The notes: generated by a model from the sequence alone, not told the origin. A stretch of 64,000 nt of DNA from Trichoderma breve (GCF_028502605.1 NC_079232.1:2480001-2544000); one strand, 5' to 3'. Counted from the stretch's first letter, positions 24,801-36,863 are shown. Program-made: numbers and translations.

Positions 24801-26132
24801 CCCCCCTGAAGAAAAGCATCCGCTAGCTCGAGTACCAGTAGCGCTTCGTACAGGGCGATAGACCACGGACTAAAGGCTCCCAGCACCTTGGCGCGCATCC
24901 TGGATACGGAATAGGGCCGTGACAGCGACCGCCTCCATTACGACATTGTGCTTTTTGGTGGGCTCACCTCACGATGCTGCTGTTGCCTCGCCTGCGAGAC
25001 TCAGTTGAGTCGCCGCCATGGCAACGCCGGACACGGAGCGCTGTTGAGGAGGGGGAAGCATGAGGCATTGTCTCGCAGTACGAGCTACAGTACGAGTACA
25101 GAGTCCGGAACGCCCTCAACCAGCCACGTGAATCAGCGCAACGCAGCTACTCGTGCGAGTGCTTTGCTTCGTCTTTCCATGACATCAAGATACGTCCGTC
25201 GTGCAGAGAACAGTGCTTCAGCCACGCGAAGCCAGCTGCACGCAGTACGAAGTGAGTGCGGTTACGGTCTAGCAGCCCGCGTCTTTAGCACCAAGTAAAA
25301 GTACCGACCAAAGTAGACATCACCAAGACAAGCAGCCGAGTCTCGCCCTCTTCCCCCAAAAAGACTCCCTTTGTATCCATGATACGGAGTAGAGTACATA
25401 CGAAAATGCCCACACCACCATGACAGAAACCCCCCCGCCAGCCCCAAAATGCCCATCCCTAGTCAATACGGACAACTCGGCGATGGTGGTGCCGTCGAAG
25501 CCTGTGATTGGTGCAACCCTGGTGCATGTCTGGCCCTGACGGGTCCTGAAGCCTATCAGACGCCGCGCGAGCATCTCAGGCACTGGGGCCGGATGTACCC
25601 AAGCTACTTTGGGTACTTGGGGTACTTGAGGTACCTGCATGCGGACGGCGGTACTTTGCCGTCGCGAGAGACAAAGGACGGCCCAGAAAGAAAGAAGCAA
25701 GAGAAAAAAAAAGAGAAAAAAAAAAAAAAAAGTCGAGGCCGGCCATGCACCACGTTAACCCCATGTCATTGTCCTAGCGGTAATCAAAAACCGTCGCCGC
25801 TTTCCCATGGTCTGTCGTCGGCCTCGCCCTTGCTTTCTCTTATTTAGGTGACGGCCCTGACAGCTGGCAAGCCTTAGCCTCTCTTCCTCCCTCTCCTCCC
25901 GCCTTTGACCACCAGCAAAAAATTCGACGCATCCTCGACCGGGGCTTCAGTTTCTCTTCTCTCAACTCCCCATCACCGCATCTGCATTCAGCATCAGCAT
26001 AATAGCCTTGTCTTCTCTGAAGCCATCGCCTCGCGCCCCCGTTCTTGGAGTTGCTCATTTGCGGTCTTTGTGCCCTTTTTTTCTATATCTCTTAACTTGA
26101 TACCCTTGTTTGTCAGCCAAACCGCCTTCAAA
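21832..26132. other. 4.3-kb gene-poor region
   Basis: It lies between divergently oriented F-box (-) and wall-protein (+) genes. No open frame exceeds about 175 codons and none has a recognised domain. Three exact copies of a TACTCGTAC word occur (24264-24272, 24530-24538, 25090-25098), together with one TACTCCGTA word (25383-25391), a stretch of repeated GGTACTTG-like units near 25610-25640, and a purine tract at 25690-25731. The last 250 bases are pyrimidine-rich, as in a transcribed leader of the wall-protein gene. Confidence 0.6.
25690..25731 (+). repeat. A-rich purine tract
   Basis: The tract is almost purely A and G and ends in a run of 16 A. It is low-complexity and non-coding. Confidence 0.85.
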
Positions 26133-26986
26133 ATGCGATCCTCCGCCATCTTCGTTGCCATTGCCGCTGCTGTGGTGTCGGCCCAGGTCCCGACCTACAA
26201 GAGCTCTCTCAACATGACCATTGACCCCAACTCTGTTGCCCAGCAACAGCGAGGTAAGCCATTTTCCTTTTCTTTTTTGACCTTTTTGTCGTGGAGGAGT
26301 AATCCGCTGCGGAATCACGCCAAACGCTTGAGCCAGGTTTTGCTTTGTTGTTTTTTATTTCACCGTGTTTGGCGCGAGAAAAGGTTGCTAACATGACTTT
26401 AGCCGTGTGGTGCCAGGCTCAGACCAACACCTGCCAGGTTCTTTGCGACAACAACTACGATGAGAATGATTGTGACCAGGTGGGTTTGCCCGCAATCGCG
26501 GATCGATCTCTGTGCGGAACAGGGAACTTGCGCTGATCCATACTTGTCTCGTCACAGGCTACTCTGACGTACGACTGCACGTGCGCTTCCAACAGCTCTG
26601 CTCCCGGTCTCCAGTACTACACCCAGACCCTGCCCACCTTCATCTGCGAGCAGCTCTTCTCCAACTGCATTCAGACCAACGCCGGCAACCAGGATGGTCA
26701 GAACGCCTGCAAGACCAACATCCAGAAGCTCTGTGCCACCCAAAGCCCTCCCACTGCCGCCGAGATTAGCAGCCTGGACCAAAGCAGTGCTCCCACTGAG
26801 ACCACCTCCAGCAAGGGTGCCGCCTCCACTCACCACACTGCTGCCACCACCACTGCGCCCCAGTCTGCTGCTAGCAGCGCTGCCCAGTCCAGCACCTCCA
26901 GCGCCTTCGCTGCCGCTACCCAGGGTCCCATTGGCACTGGCGCCTTTGCCATGGCTGCCGCTGGCCTCATGGCTTACGTTCTCTAG
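26133..26986 (+). CDS. Cysteine-rich GPI-anchored wall protein (DUF7707-like)
   Basis: Three exons, 26133-26253, 26403-26479 and 26558-26986, 208 residues. Donors are GTAAGC and GTGGGT; acceptors are TAG and CAG. It has a signal peptide at residues 1-17 (MRSSAIFVAIAAAVVSA). A compact cysteine domain follows to about residue 135: WCQAQTNTCQVLCDNN, then TYDCTCASNSSAPGLQYYTQ, FICEQLFSNCIQTN and NACKTNIQKLCA. The Ser/Thr/Ala-rich stalk ends in a hydrophobic tail GAFAMAAAGLMAYVL, the arrangement expected for a GPI anchor. The cysteine domain matches a widespread fungal wall-protein family that I recall as DUF7707; the number is from memory and its role is not established. It converges with the cystathionine gamma-lyase gene. 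Confidence 0.85.
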
Positions 26987-28099
26987 ATGTGACGAGCCAT
27001 TGAGTCTAGTCTGAGCCGCTGGCTTTTTTCTGGGAATCCCAGTCCCCGGTAATGGTACGCAATCTAGGAAGGAAGACGAAGGACACTGGGTCGATGCTTT
27101 GGTTGAGGGGCTTCGCTTCTCTGTAAACCCAATTTGTTATCTAGTACACTTTTTGTTTGTTTCCCATCAGAAACGTGATATCACCCCCTTAACGAAACCC
27201 GAGACGACGAATATGATCGAGGGCATAATGATGGCTGCGCGCGTTTTGCTTTTAAAACCTTGTTTCCCCTTTTCTTTTTTCCTTTTTGTTTTACAAAGAT
27301 TCACCTCGTGGATATTGCACTCTGATGCATGCCATTCGGTCACCTTTACATTTAATCTGTGGAAGGCGTAGCAATGGTGGCCGTCGCGTCAACTCCGGGG
27401 GAGGGAGAGCTTTTTGAGTTTGCTTTGAGATTCTAAATTTCATATGGCAGAGGCGAAGGGGAGTAGGAAAACTGTCTTGAGCAATAGAAGAATGCGAAAC
27501 ATTCTTTTACAATTTGACGTCTGAAGTCTGTGACTGTAAATCTGTAATGTGCCGGCTGGGTAAAATGTTTGGTATGTGCTCATATCCGTGACATGGATAC
27601 ATCGGGAAGAATGTTAAAGTACTCCAATAAACACGTTTCATACCTACTAGTAGGTAGTCTACAATGCCGGCATATTCATCGTCACATATCAAACCAAGGT
27701 AAAAGGGCTATGCATAGTAGGCATTCAAACCATGATCCCATTCATCTGTCTACAACTTGGTAGTTGTCTGTCTGTATACACCCAATGCCTAACCAAAAAA
27801 TGGCCCAAATAGTAGTAAAACCGCATAACAAATAGATTAGCCCGCAATTGGGAAATCACATTCACACGCCGTATCATGCCCAGCTTGGTATTATTGCCAA
27901 GAACTGCTTTTTTGTCCTCCGCCCCCATCGTAGCCTGGTTTTCTGACCCTTCCTGTTGTCCAGGGTTGGTAGAATAGACCTTGCTTTTTTAACGCTGCTT
28001 TCCCACCGTCTATAAGGTTTGATTGAAAACGCTCATGACTCATCCAAAGACCAAAATAATAAAAATAGGAAAAGAAAACTAATGAAAGGGAGTGGTGAA
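26987..28099. other. Convergent intergenic region
   Basis: These are presumed 3' untranslated regions of the wall-protein gene (+) and CYS3 (-). It is T-rich after 27240. No coding sequence was recognised. Confidence 0.6.
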
Positions 28100-29347
28100 T
28101 TAGATGCCGTTGGTACCGTTGGTGCCCTTGGTGAAGGAGACGGCGAGCTCCAAGGCCTGGAGCACGTCGTTCTTGAGGTCCTCGGCGTCCTCGACACCGC
28201 AGCTCAGGCGGACGAGGTCGTCAAAGACGCCGACGGCCTCGCGCTGGTCGCGGGGGATGCCGGCGTGGGTCATGCTGCTGGGGACCTCGCACAAGCTCTC
28301 GACGCCGCCCAGGGACTCGGCGAGGGTGAAGATCTTTGTGACCTGGCAGAAGCGCTCGGCAGCAGCGTGGCCGCCGCGGATGCGGAAAGACAGCATGCCG
28401 CCGCCCATGCCTTCGCGGTGCTGCTTGAGGGCGATGTGGCGGTGGGGGTGGGAGTCGAGGCCGGGGTAGTTGACGGCGATGACGTGGGGAGAGGCCTCGA
28501 GGGCGTGGGCGACGGTGGTTGCGTTCTTGCTGGCCTCGCGGGCACGCAGGTGCAGGGTCTTGAGGCCGCGGTGGGCGAGCCACGAGTCAAAGGCCGAGGG
28601 CACGGCGCCGATGGCGTTCTGGAGGAAGCTCAGGCGGGTCTTGAGGTTGTCACTGTTGAAGGCGGCGACGCCCATGACGACGTCGCTGTGGCCGTTGATG
28701 TACTTTGTGACGGAGTGGACGACGATGTCGGCGCCCAGCTCCAGCGGGTTCTGGACGTAGGGGGACAGGAAGGTGTTGTCGACGACGACCAGGACGCCGT
28801 GCTTGTGGGCGACGGAGGCGACGGCGCGGATGTCGACCAGGCGCAGCGTGGGGTTGCTGGGCGTCTCGATCCAGATGAGGCGAGTCTGGTCAGTGATGTG
28901 CTCGGCAATGTCGACCTCGATCTCGGGCGTGAAGGTGACCTTTACGCCGTGGGCCTTGGCCACCTGGGTGAAGTAGCGGTGGGTGCCGCCGTAGACGTCG
29001 GACACGGAGATGACATGGCTGCCGGCCGCCAGGCTCTGCAGGATGGTGGCCGTGGTGGCGCTTCCGGAGGAGAAGGCGAGGGCATACCGGGCGTGCTCCA
29101 GGGCGGCCACGGCGGTCTCGAAGTTGTCACGGTTGGGGTTGGACGACCGCGAGTACTCGTAGATGCCGACGGGCTTGCCCACAGCCGACTGGGCGAATGT
29201 TGTGGACAGCGAGATGGCCTCAATCACAGCGCCCGTCGCGGGGTCGATGGGGGCGCCGGCGTGGACGGCCAGAGTGCCAAAGGCGTGGACGGGAGTCGGG
29301 GGCCGCTGGGGCGTGGTGACGGGGTCGGAGGTCACAGGAGGAGACAT
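28100..29347 (-). CDS. CYS3: Cystathionine gamma-lyase
   Basis: One exon, 415 residues, the usual length for this PLP enzyme. It splits cystathionine into cysteine, 2-oxobutanoate and ammonia, the last step of reverse transsulfuration in the cytosol. Visible signatures are FGTLAVHAG near the N terminus, YEYSRSSNPNRDNFETAVA (phosphate and substrate binding, residues about 63-81), SSGSATTATILQ (cofactor phosphate loop), VVVDNTFLSPYVQNPLELGAD with the cofactor Asp, and HSVTKYINGHSDVVMG with the Schiff-base lysine at residue 215. A C-terminal SSMTHAGIPRDQRE segment is also typical. Cystathionine beta-lyase or gamma-synthase are related alternatives, but the YEYSRSSNPNR and SSMTHAGIP context favours gamma-lyase. 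High GC at third positions produces a long open frame on the opposite strand, which is not a gene. Confidence 0.93.
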   Translation of the reverse strand: MSPPVTSDPVTTPQRPPTPVHAFGTLAVHAGAPIDPATGAVIEAISLSTTFAQSAVGKPVGIYEYSRSSNPNRDNFETAVAALEHARYALAFSSGSATTATILQSLAAGSHVISVSDVYGGTHRYFTQVAKAHGVKVTFTPEIEVDIAEHITDQTRLIWIETPSNPTLRLVDIRAVASVAHKHGVLVVVDNTFLSPYVQNPLELGADIVVHSVTKYINGHSDVVMGVAAFNSDNLKTRLSFLQNAIGAVPSAFDSWLAHRGLKTLHLRAREASKNATTVAHALEASPHVIAVNYPGLDSHPHRHIALKQHREGMGGGMLSFRIRGGHAAAERFCQVTKIFTLAESLGGVESLCEVPSSMTHAGIPRDQREAVGVFDDLVRLSCGVEDAEDLKNDVLQALELAVSFTKGTNGTNGI

Positions 29348-32300
29348 TGTGTGTGATGTGATGGTTTCGAAGTTGTGTGAAGTTTTGTGTGAAAGAGGAA
29401 TTAGAATTGGGCGGTGGTGAGAGAGATCCGAGTTGATCTTCTCAATCGCTCCCTAGGTGTAGTTTTGGAGGGGCTGATTTTTTTTATGCAGGGTCTGCTT
29501 TCTTTATCTTATCTGCGGCAGCTCGGGAGATCCTGGAAAAAAGAAATCGTGAATGCAAAAGTGCCCGAGTGGAGATGACGTTGTTGGTTCGATCTTGCGA
29601 CGCGAGAACAGGCTCAACACAGAATATATTTATCAGATTCTTCACAATTGAGGAAGAGGTGATCGGGAAGAAAGAGGCGTTTTATGTGGACACGGGCAGA
29701 TTTCTTTTTATAAAAGAGCCAGCAACCTCGAAAGGAAAAAAAAAAAAAAAAAATTATTACTCCACTTCAGGGACGAGAGCAAGACAACTCTAAAAATGGT
29801 GTCATCAGCCGGGCTGGTGGGTAATGCGTCACTGGCTTCGTTTCGGGGGGGCGTCCTGTAGGGGGATAGGGAATGGCGAGCCAATTCCGAGGGGGGAAGC
29901 TCGACGCCCTTTTATGTAAAAACGAAAAACAAAAGGTCTACTCCGTAGATGGCACGCAATCCGTCAAATTGCTTCCCGCCCTTGCAAATCACATCATCGT
30001 GCTCGAAACAGACGGCCTTTGTAATACGGCCTGGCCCCCCCTAGCATAGTAACTGTATGTAAGCCACGGTTCAATTGCTAATATGGCGCCGCATTTCGAG
30101 ATACTTCTGTGTCATGGCGTATGCAACGGCCATCGCTGGCCTCCGTAATCAGGAAAAGCCCGACCGACATCCGCACCTCCATTACAACAAAGCTGTTCTG
30201 GTTCTATTACCAGTCGAGTAGTATTTGTGTCTTTGGGGTAAGTAGCGGCGGTCACAGGTACCGATGGGATGCGACGCAATGCGATGGGGCGCGAGTTACT
30301 GATACCTACCCTTTGCGATTCCGATCTGTCATTCAGCTGGAATCTCACCGCCCCCTCTAGAGTCAATTAGATCATCAGTGCTCTGGGGGAATCAATCAAC
30401 CACCCCTCGTTTTTGCTGTATGTACTGTAGGCGATAGGTGAGTTATTCGATCCGGTTTCCGATAACCTGGATGTATGAGAACCGGCGTCTGGCGCCATTG
30501 CGACACGGCGTTTTCAGCACGGCGTTTATCCCCAACTACACATCACCCAAAAGTATAACACGGGCTTTGAATCGCGGAGTTTTGTACAACTCGGGCCTCT
30601 ATCGTAAGACAGAGCAAAACTCCTGCGGTAATGAGTGAAGCCGAAGATAAGGCCATTATTTTCACCATTTCTTGTCTCGCTTGAGTCTGTTTCAAAGCAC
30701 GAATCGTTGGGGGCAGAGCTAGCAGGATTTCGATATCGGCCAGCGCCGGCTCACAAACTCGCACCGAGTGGAATCTCTTATAAATCATTTTTATTTCACA
30801 ACAAGCGACTGTTTGACGAAATGATCATGCGGAAAGGGAATTCCCCACGTCGGCAATGCTGGTGTTACATGTATGAGTTTGTCTGTACCTAGGAAGTATT
30901 CACGTGGACTGTCTTGAAGCATTTGGCCAAGGGCTGTTGGGTGAGACGTACCTTTGCGTGCTTGTGCATGTGCTTGTTGCGAGTCAATGTTGACCTACGA
31001 CACGCACCGCTATCGCCGGATCCTGCTGGCATGTCGGAGTGCGGACCTTGCATTTGCAGTAGAGTGCATATCGTATACATGTTACCTGTCCTATCTCACA
31101 AACGGGCAAACAAACAGAAGGTGAGAATCCGGCTGATAAGCACATTCATTTATTGATGTGATACGCACCCCATATCTTTGATACGACTGTGTGAGCTGGC
31201 ATCCCACAAAGGTACTTAAACATGCGAGTACGACCTCTCGCTGACCAGGTATCGGGTTGAACTCTGCAGGTTACTCTGCTCGCTTGACAGTACATGTACC
31301 AGTGCATACGCTCCGCATATGCCTCCATAGCCTAATGCCCGGGTTGGTAGGTCCTACGAGAGAGGTAGGTTCTAGGGTCAAGTAGCCTAAAGGAGAAGTT
31401 CATGGAGTTGACTATTTTCTTCTTCTTTTTTTGAAGCTTTTTTGTGCTATCGATTGAACTTGGCTACTAATCGAGGCACCAGGGGCTATCACTAGGGGAT
31501 AGTGCAACTAAAATAGAGCTCGACAGCCCTCTCATTCATCAGGGTTAGCACTGCATATCTTTGGTGGTCAGTCGACCCTTGAAAGAGGTTGCAGTGCGTC
31601 GATCCCGGCAGCTAGCCGCTCACCATCCGCCATAATCTTCGAGAGCATTCCGCGCTTCTGACTAGAGATAAGAGATAACAAATGCATTGCCATGATTTGG
31701 CAGCCTTCCATCAACTGACAGTCTGACACCCATCGGGAGGAATGCTGCAGCTTGTTCCTGTCTTCTCCGGTCCATCCACACACAACACGCCGTCAGTACT
31801 CCGTATTTACTCCGGTACCTGTTATTTTACTCCTTATATGGGGTTCTGCTAGGGCTTGCCAGACGCTTGCTTGTCGTTATTTTGGAGCCGCGAGAACTGC
31901 AAAAAAAAAAACTCCAATGGCAATCTCGCTAATCGTGGCTGCCGCTCATTAAGCTTGTATTGCTTTGCTTTTTCCGGGAATAGCAGTCAATCCCATCTCG
32001 TAGCCCTCGCCATGTCCTCCGTAATCTCACCAGATACGTCATCCTTGATCCTCTCTCACTCACGCGGCTGCAGCGCAGGACCGGCGGTAGTTCGACCACA
32101 CAAAAAAGACGGCCCGGATGCCGCGGGTTATTAGCACCTGCTTCGGAGAAACGAGCGCCCGACCCATTGCACAGGAGCATCCCGTGTGGCAGTGCTTATT
32201 AACCAAAAGAGGCTCATGTTCTTCTGCTGCGCCCTCGTACTCGTAAAAACATCGCCATGCAGGCACTCGCCCCTCCAGACATCGATATCCGGGTGCTTGA

Positions 32301-32590
32301 AGCAACTATCCGTCATCGGTTTTAGCATCACGTACTACCCTTCATTTTTAGCTCCGGCCTCCCAGGCGCTTCCAGCTCCAGCACATCAACTTCGCCGGAT
32401 GCTGCACCATGCGCATGTAACGACCCGGAAAACCACGTCGGATTTCGCGATCTATCCCCTACACACCATCTAGCGACCACACGCCAGCTCTTGACAGGCC
32501 CGCGTGGGCAATGCCGCCTGTGCGTGGCGCATCTAGAACCCTTGCTGCACGTATTCAGCGACGTCAATACTAAATTCCTCAACTCTCCTT
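29348..32590. other. 3.2-kb divergent intergenic region
   Basis: It lies between CYS3 (-) and the Upc2-type regulator (+). The CYS3-proximal part has a symmetric TTTTATAAAA at 29706-29715 and an 18-base A-run at 29736-29753. Copies of the TACTCCGTA word occur at 29939-29947 and 31797-31805. No credible coding sequence was seen. Confidence 0.55.
29736..29753 (+). repeat. Poly-A tract of 18
   Basis: An uninterrupted run of A in the CYS3 upstream region. Such tracts often exclude nucleosomes; the effect here is inference. Confidence 0.9.
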
Positions 32591-34301
32591 ATGCCTCCCA
32601 GACGGTCACACAAAAAGTCGCGCGCGGGGTGTCGGCGATGTAAAAATCGAAAGATCAAGGTAAGATGGAAGAAAAAAATCACTGGGGAAAAAAAAAGTCC
32701 CCGACAATTCCCACCGCTTTCCCTCTCCGACTTCCCGAATGAGAATCTTCTTCAGCGGTCTTGCGAATACACCAAACTAATGCCGCCGGCCTTTTCCTTT
32801 TGAATAGTGCGACGAAGTTCATCCACGCTGCGGAAATTGCTCCAAGCATGGCGTTATGTGCGATTTCGAGAGCCGCCAAGTGCTCGATGAACTGCATACA
32901 CTTCCCACCCCGGCCACTAAGAGTCCCCAGGCACCTGTGTCCGCGCCGGCTTCAGTGAGTCCGAGACCCATGACGGCGACGGCGACGACAACGACAACTT
33001 CGACTACGATTGCGCCTACGACAGCGCCAGCGCCATCGACAACAACTATGCCCACGTACGATAATCGTCGAATATCCCCTTCGCGGCTTTCTCCCCCTAG
33101 TACGGTCTCAACGCCATCGCTCACGCTACCATCCGTCCCCATCACCACATCTATGACTAGGCAAGGGGACAGGCTCCTGGAATTTCAACTATGGCACCAA
33201 TACATCACCAGCACATCCAAGACTCTCGTCATGAATTCTCCAGCTAGTACCGACATTTGGCAGAAGGATGTCCCACGATTCGCCCTTGAGGGACGGACCT
33301 ACCTGATTGACGCAGTTCTCTCAGTGGCAGCTCTACATTTGCGCTTCAAGAACCCCGATGACAAAGTCATGATTGAGGCCTCCCATGCATATTCTGCCTC
33401 TACCTTGGCAGAGTATTGCCGCTCATTAAACAAGGGCATTACGGCGGAAAACGCAGACGCCCTGTTCCTCACCTCATGTCTCATTGCATTCCAGGCTACT
33501 GCGTCTCGGCTATTTGTCAAGGAGGATGGCGACCCGTCGGATCCAAGTGAACCTCATCGTCGATATGCATTACCCCTATCTTGGTTCCATGCTTTCCAGG
33601 GCGTCAAGACGATTGTGGCTACGTCGTGGCAGTGGATCCGTAACAGTGCCACTGTTAAGGTGGTCATTGACTCTCAGCCGGGCTTCATGCTTGACCTGAA
33701 TCCGCTAGGCCCAGACTCCTTCTTTGGCCATCTTCTCGATGACTTGGATGAAGAGCTGGAACAAGAAGACGAAGCCAACAGAGCGGCAACTAACCAAGGT
33801 TACTTCCATGCCGTCTGTGTTCTCAACTGGGCCCACAAGAACCACTACGCTCCTTCAGCATTGGCCCTTCCATCAACCGTTTCACGGCGTTATGTTGAAC
33901 TTGTTGAGGCTAAGAGGCCTCGTGCTCTAGCTATTCTCGCCTGTTTCTTCGCGTTACTCAAACGTATGGATAACGTGTGGTGGTTAGATGATGTTGCTCG
34001 CCGAGAGGTTATGGGTCTTGTGAGCCTGTTTGAGACGGGTTCGAAATGGTGGAGGCACCTTGAATGGCCCATCCGCATTGCGCTGTGGGATGGAGAGGCT
34101 GATGCCATCCCGGCCGAGATATGGGGCGTGGAGCGCAAGGAGAACCCTCCCGCCGACACAAACGTCCCATCCGCGGAGACGATACTGAACCACATCGATC
34201 TTATGGCCAAGATGATGGATAGGGCCCAAGGACCACAGTCAATAGAGTCGATACCTGTGGTGGGTGATTTAGGTGGCTTGGTTCCTCCGCCTCTTGACTA
34301 G
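32591..34301 (+). CDS. Zn2Cys6 transcription factor, Upc2/sterol-uptake type
   Basis: Two exons, 32591-32659 and 32808-34301, 520 residues; donor GTAAGA, acceptor TAG, phase 0. The zinc cluster sits at the very N terminus, C14-x2-C17-x6-C24-x6-C31-x2-C34-x6-C41 (SRAGCRRCKNRKIK, then CDEVHPRCGNC). The intron falls exactly between Lys23 and Cys24. After a Thr/Pro/Ala-rich linker (about residues 55-130), the regulatory domain starts with LLEFQLWHQYITSTSKTL and continues WQKDVPRFALEGRTYLIDAV and LSVAALHLRF, a pattern found in the Upc2/Ecm22-like group. In yeast those factors sense sterols and activate ergosterol genes; many filamentous-fungus members of this group have no known target. No neighbouring biosynthetic genes point to a pathway. 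Confidence 0.88.
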
Positions 34302-35108
34302 TCGTCTTTGAGCCCTGCATCTCAATCAGAGTAGCCGTTTCAGAAACATACGGTTGTCGTCTTATTGTGGCTGTTTCTTCTTTGGTTTCCCCCTTGTTTT
34401 TTTTTTTCAACATGTTTTGAGAACCCTGGTTCTTCAACAGTGGCGGCGTTGGTGTTAAAGGTAAACACGAAAAAGATGTACCACCATGGATTTTTTTTTT
34501 TGATTCTTTTCTTCTTCCTTTTCGAGAGGACTTCTTTTTCTCTTCTCTTTTGCCATTGTTCATCTTTACTCCTTTTTATATCCCCCCTTTTTATACTTGA
34601 AGCGTGCTTTAAGGTCGCTCCTCACATATATCTTTTATTGGCGAAGCGTTATTTGGCGTTGGGAAAGGGATGAATGGACAAAGACGGTCTGATAATGGGG
34701 TTCGTGGCTAAGACTCCTCGGAGCTAATTGTTTCATGTTGATACGGGAGCGACACGACACATAATACTCTCAGGACTCGTAGTGAGTTCTTGACGAACGT
34801 TGCCATGTTTTATTAGCCTTTGGGATTACAATACTGCTTGTGAACGTGTTGGGATGTGAATGTGAACGTGACAATGAGTGAATGCGAATCAGTTAAGAAA
34901 TGCCAGTGCTTGTGAATCCAGACCCATCATTCCATCTAACTGTGATGCTTTGATAACAAATCTCAGGACACTATATAGCAGTAATTGACAGAGCCGACTA
35001 TGAAGCCACCCAAGGCGCCAAACTCCAATTCCAAGGATTTAACCACACCAAACATCTTCTACCCTCTCTTTTCTTTTCTTATGACATTAGACTGATGTGT
35101 TGACCGGT
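34302..35108. other. Convergent intergenic region
   Basis: These are presumed 3' regions of the Upc2-type gene (+) and RPF2 (-). It has long T/C-rich runs at about 34365-34600. No coding sequence was recognised. Confidence 0.6.
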
Positions 35109-36140
35109 TCATTTCTTCGCCTTCTTAGGTACTTCCTCCGCGATAATATCCTCTGGCTCGATTCCATCATCACGAGACCTCTTCAAACCCTTCATTTTCC
35201 TTGTCTGCAGCTGGCCCAAGTCTTGCTTGCCCAAGTGTACACGACCAAGCTTGTCACCCATGGAATCCATGGTAACGTTCTTCTTTGTCCGCTCCTCGAC
35301 GCCGCGGGGCTTCTTCATGGCCTCCTTGAGCATGGCCTCGTCTGCCTCCTGCATTCGTCCGACCCGGAGGTCCATCCGGGGCCCGATTTCCTCCACCTCG
35401 ACGCGGGGCAGCTTCTGGCCGCTGCGCTTGGTGCTGATGACATAGACGCGGATGTGGATGGGGGGCTTGGCGTCGCCCTCGCCGGCGGTGTCCTCTGCGG
35501 CGACGGAGACGATGTACTGCAGGCCCTCGACGTCGATCTTGTCCGAGGGCTCGCCCTTGAAGAAGTCGAGAAGGAAGCTCTTTGCGAGGGTGTACTCGTT
35601 GGGGACGGGGCTCTCAAAGGCGCTGCCGGCGAAGAGGATCATGGGCCGCATGCCAATGGCGAATTTCTTGGTCTTGAACTGCGAGATGGAGCGGTAGCTC
35701 TCGTTGTCGAGGTACAGCTCCAGCATGTCGAGCACCTTGTGGCTGAACGTGCGGATAAAGGTCAGCGAGTGCGGGCGCTTCTTCTGGGTGCTGCCAAAGA
35801 CGAAGAGGCTGGCGTCGTTTTTCTCGGAGAAGAACTCGATGGAGGCGGCGTCCTCGAAGGGGTGGATGGGGTTCTTCTTGGTGAACTTCTTGGAGAGGGG
35901 CTGGCGCATGGAGAAGAGGTCGTTCATGGCGTCCTGGACGACCTGGGAGCAGTTGTTGCCGCGGAGGAAGAGGCATGTCTTGGGGTTCTCGACGGCCTTG
36001 GGCTCGCGCTTCTCGAGGGCTCTCTTGGAGCGGGCGTTACGGGGTTTTCTGGGGGAGAAAGGATTGCGTTAGATTTGCTTGTTTGGGATTGTGTGGGCGA
36101 CTCGGGGAATATGTTGGAGAACTTACACTTGACGAAGCAT
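35109..36140 (-). CDS. RPF2: Ribosome biogenesis protein RPF2 (Brix domain)
   Basis: Two exons, 36140-36127 (only 14 bases) and 36048-35109, 317 residues; donor GTAAGT, acceptor CAG. The mini-exon encodes MLRQ and the first two bases of Val5, and joining restores the typical Rpf2 start MLRQVKPRNARSKRALEKRE. The Brix domain follows: PKTCLFLRGNNCSQ, DLFSMRQPLSKKFTKKN, FGSTQKKRPHSLTFIRTFSH, FKTKKFAIGMRPMILFAG, and VEVEEIGPRMDLRVGR near the end, then a basic tail ending KRSRDD...PKKAKK. In yeast, Rpf2 with Rrs1 brings 5S RNP (5S rRNA, Rpl5, Rpl11) into the 90S/66S pre-ribosome in the nucleolus. It is divergent from PEX5 with about 720 bases between the starts. Confidence 0.94.
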
Positions 36141-36863
36141 TGTGAGATTGAGCAATGGCTTGTAATTGCTTTTTGTATGCGAATTACACTCCAAGCGGCC
36201 GAGATGCCTTTTCTGATGAGCGAAGAAAAAAAAAGTTCAGGTAGCTTATCGATAGAGCCGCAGCAGCAAGCAGCAAAGAGCACCGCCACAACTTAGCCCA
36301 AGCACATGAAAACCATTTCGATCACTCAAAACAGCACCGCCACACCTGTCCCGTCCCGTTTGTTGATACCCCACAGTCACGTGCAGCCCCTGAACTCCTC
36401 AGCCCCCCTCCAATCCCATTGCTCCAACAACAGATTGACGCTTACCAACCCGGACGGACCGGCGATAGCCTCGGTAGGCGCCTGGCATTTCCCCACACAA
36501 CAAACCCAGCCCAGCGTTTCCTCCTGCAGGTGACGTGCCTGGAAGCGCCTGTTTAATTCTTTTCCCTTAAGCTGGAGCCGCTGTAACTGCTCGTCCTTGC
36601 TTCTTCCCGGCAAGTGCGTCTTCTTCTCGTGTCCACTAGCCAACGTTTGGCGCATCACAGCCGCGGCAGAGCCCAACTGATTATCACATCCTTGGTCACA
36701 TCCTTGGGTTGTTGTCGATTCGCCTTCCATCCCCTCCATCTAATTTCATCCACCTCCAACCTCCCGCCCCCAACCTCCTTTCTCCTTGTTTACAACAGCA
36801 AAAACAACAACAAACGACCATCGATCGATAGCTCGCGTGCGCATACCACATACCGTCGCCAAC
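36141..36863. promoter_or_regulatory. Shared divergent promoter region RPF2/PEX5
   Basis: This 723-base region lies between the two start codons, so both promoters must lie within it or overlap the genes. The PEX5-proximal 80 bases are CAA-rich (ACAGCAAAAACAACAACAAA), typical of an unstructured fungal 5' leader. No specific operator could be assigned. Confidence 0.6.

Noticed and set aside
28019..29356. 445-codon open frame on the plus strand, antisense to CYS3
   Set aside because: It is Gly/Val/Asp/Ala-rich with no domain. It is the expected shadow of a gene with GC-rich third positions.
35097..36296. 399-codon plus-strand open frame antisense to RPF2
   Set aside because: It is a Leu/Gly/Val-rich shadow of the Brix gene and crosses its intron; no family sequence.
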